Positions 4,741 through 5,160 of a DNA stretch of 5,160 nt are shown in pieces. The translations under genes were made by a program, and so were the position numbers. This stretch comes from Treponema sp. (GTDB lineage Bacteria > Spirochaetota > Spirochaetia > Treponematales > Breznakiellaceae). The notes below the pieces were generated by a model. It searched no databases. It saw nothing but the letters and a program-made list of their open reading frames with translations, and was not told the origin of the DNA. Each line of letters starts with the position of its first letter. Position 1 is the stretch's first letter. Where the stretch lies: positions 1 through 5,160 of the forward strand of contig JAITLF010000111.1 of NCBI GenBank assembly GCA_031278025.1, written 5' to 3'.

Positions 4741-5039
4741 GGCTGTCGAATTAATCGTTTTTGGAAAGGAATAGCTTCCTTCCACAGGTTTTTACCATTC
4801 GATCACCGATTTACTACCGGCAAGCCCGCTGTTCCCGCCTTTTCGCAAACCCGCCTTCCGCTCTTCCACCCTAGCCTCCGCTCTTCGCCAGTATCCCCGG
4901 TATGCATTTCCTTATGTTGAGGCTGTCGAATTAATCCGTCAATAGGCAAAAACTACTATATATGGTGTGTTAAAGGTAATTGATACGCTATATATAGTGT
5001 CTTAAACCCTTCCGAAACACTTTTTCGACAGTCTCGTTG
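4735..5039. mobile_element. MITE-like inverted-repeat structure
   Basis: CAACGAGGCTGTCGAA (4735-4750) is matched in inverse by TTCGACAGTCTCGTTG (5024-5039) at 15 of 16 bases. A second left-type end, GAGGCTGTCGAATTAATC, at 4919-4936 is an exact direct copy of 4739-4756. The inner unit 4919-5035 (117 bp) is flanked on both sides by GTT (4916-4918 and 5036-5038), a possible 3-bp target duplication. No gene is seen inside; bases 4741-4918 hold only a hairpin (GGAA/TTCC arms, 4763-4783) and two CCGCTCTTC copies at 4858 and 4878. The ends resemble insertion-sequence termini. This could be a MITE or overlapping remains of two elements. Confidence 0.5.
4956..5006 (+). repeat. Pair of 19-bp AT-rich direct repeats
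   Basis: CTATATATGGTGTGTTAAA (4956-4974) and CTATATATAGTGTCTTAAA (4988-5006) agree at 17 of 19 positions, 32 bp apart, inside the MITE-like unit. The second holds the palindrome CTATATATAG. They could be protein-binding or promoter-like sites of the element. Confidence 0.55.
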
Positions 5040-5072
5040 ACCCAATCGTTGAATCATGTCTTAAACGCCAGT

Positions 5073-5160
5073 ATGAAACTCAGGAACTGGTATGACCGGT
5101 TGTCAGAATATAAGAAAGCCGGACTTGTGAGGACGGGATTACGCCGCCGGGTATTTGCGG
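5073..5160 (+). CDS. Partial open frame at right edge, possible transposase piece
   Basis: From ATG 5073 the frame reads MKLRNWYDRLSEYKKAGLV and on to RTGLRRRVFA, running off the window. The same frame is open upstream to 4998, with an earlier TTG at 5049, so the ATG may not be the true start. No ribosome binding site is visible before it. The residue make-up (Arg/Lys/Trp/Tyr with helical periodicity) looks coding. The setting, just past an inverted-repeat end, suggests a mobile-element gene or remnant. I do not recognise the family firmly. Confidence 0.4.
   Translation, partial: MKLRNWYDRLSEYKKAGLVRTGLRRRVFA

Noticed and set aside
4763..4783. Terminator from the GGAA/TTCC hairpin
   Set aside because: The stem is AT/GC mixed with a bulge, there is no immediate T-run, and no gene ends there apart from the dead transposase.
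4606..4920. A 104-residue plus-strand gene
   Set aside because: The first 45 residues are the transposase remnant, whose frame is open upstream of this start. The rest is chance reading through the repeat element.

Overview
The window reads as chromosomal DNA from a spirochaete, most likely the high-GC, termite-gut Treponema group. This placement is an inference. It rests on the Gly-rich repeat protein built from VYMAGGSFTMYSG-type modules, on an EIIA-Ntr (PtsN) gene behind a large protein with a C-terminal pRiA4b ORF-3-like domain, and on GC-rich coding DNA with palindromic intergenic repeats. No rRNA, tRNA or CRISPR array is present.

Layout. (1) Bases 1-621 (+) hold the 3' end of a gene for a Gly-rich repetitive protein, closed by a strong GC hairpin (630-653). 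(2) Bases 622-908 lie between converging genes. They hold a second hairpin (665-695) and an array of six 12-bp palindromes at an exact 21-bp period (747-863). (3) Bases 909-4191 (-) hold three genes read right to left: a secreted protein of unknown function (3505-4191), a 665-residue protein with a pRiA4b ORF-3 domain (1369-3366), and ptsN (909-1400). The ptsN start lies 32 nt inside the gene before it, so those two are an operon and probably translationally coupled. The secreted-protein gene is separated from them by 138 bp that hold competing hairpins and a promoter candidate. (4) Bases 4192-4418 are a GC-rich intergenic stretch with a G-quadruplex motif and a lone, diverged relative of the 21-bp palindrome unit. 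(5) Bases 4419-5160 look visibly lower in GC and are mobile-element debris: a Tn5/IS4-type transposase remnant that has lost its YREK catalytic region and is cut off at a repeat, then a MITE-like inverted-repeat structure with internal direct repeats, then an open frame running off the right edge.

How the parts relate. PtsN is normally a phosphorylatable regulatory protein rather than a sugar transporter. Its coupling to the pRiA4b-domain protein suggests a joint regulatory role, but nothing in the sequence names the target. The two upstream genes of the minus-strand cluster have no Shine-Dalgarno at the only possible start, have promoter-like boxes right against the ATG, and share a 21/23 match motif just upstream. 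This hints at co-regulation and leaderless transcripts. The best candidates for something undescribed are the helically phased palindrome array with its distant relative, and the pRiA4b-fusion/ptsN operon.
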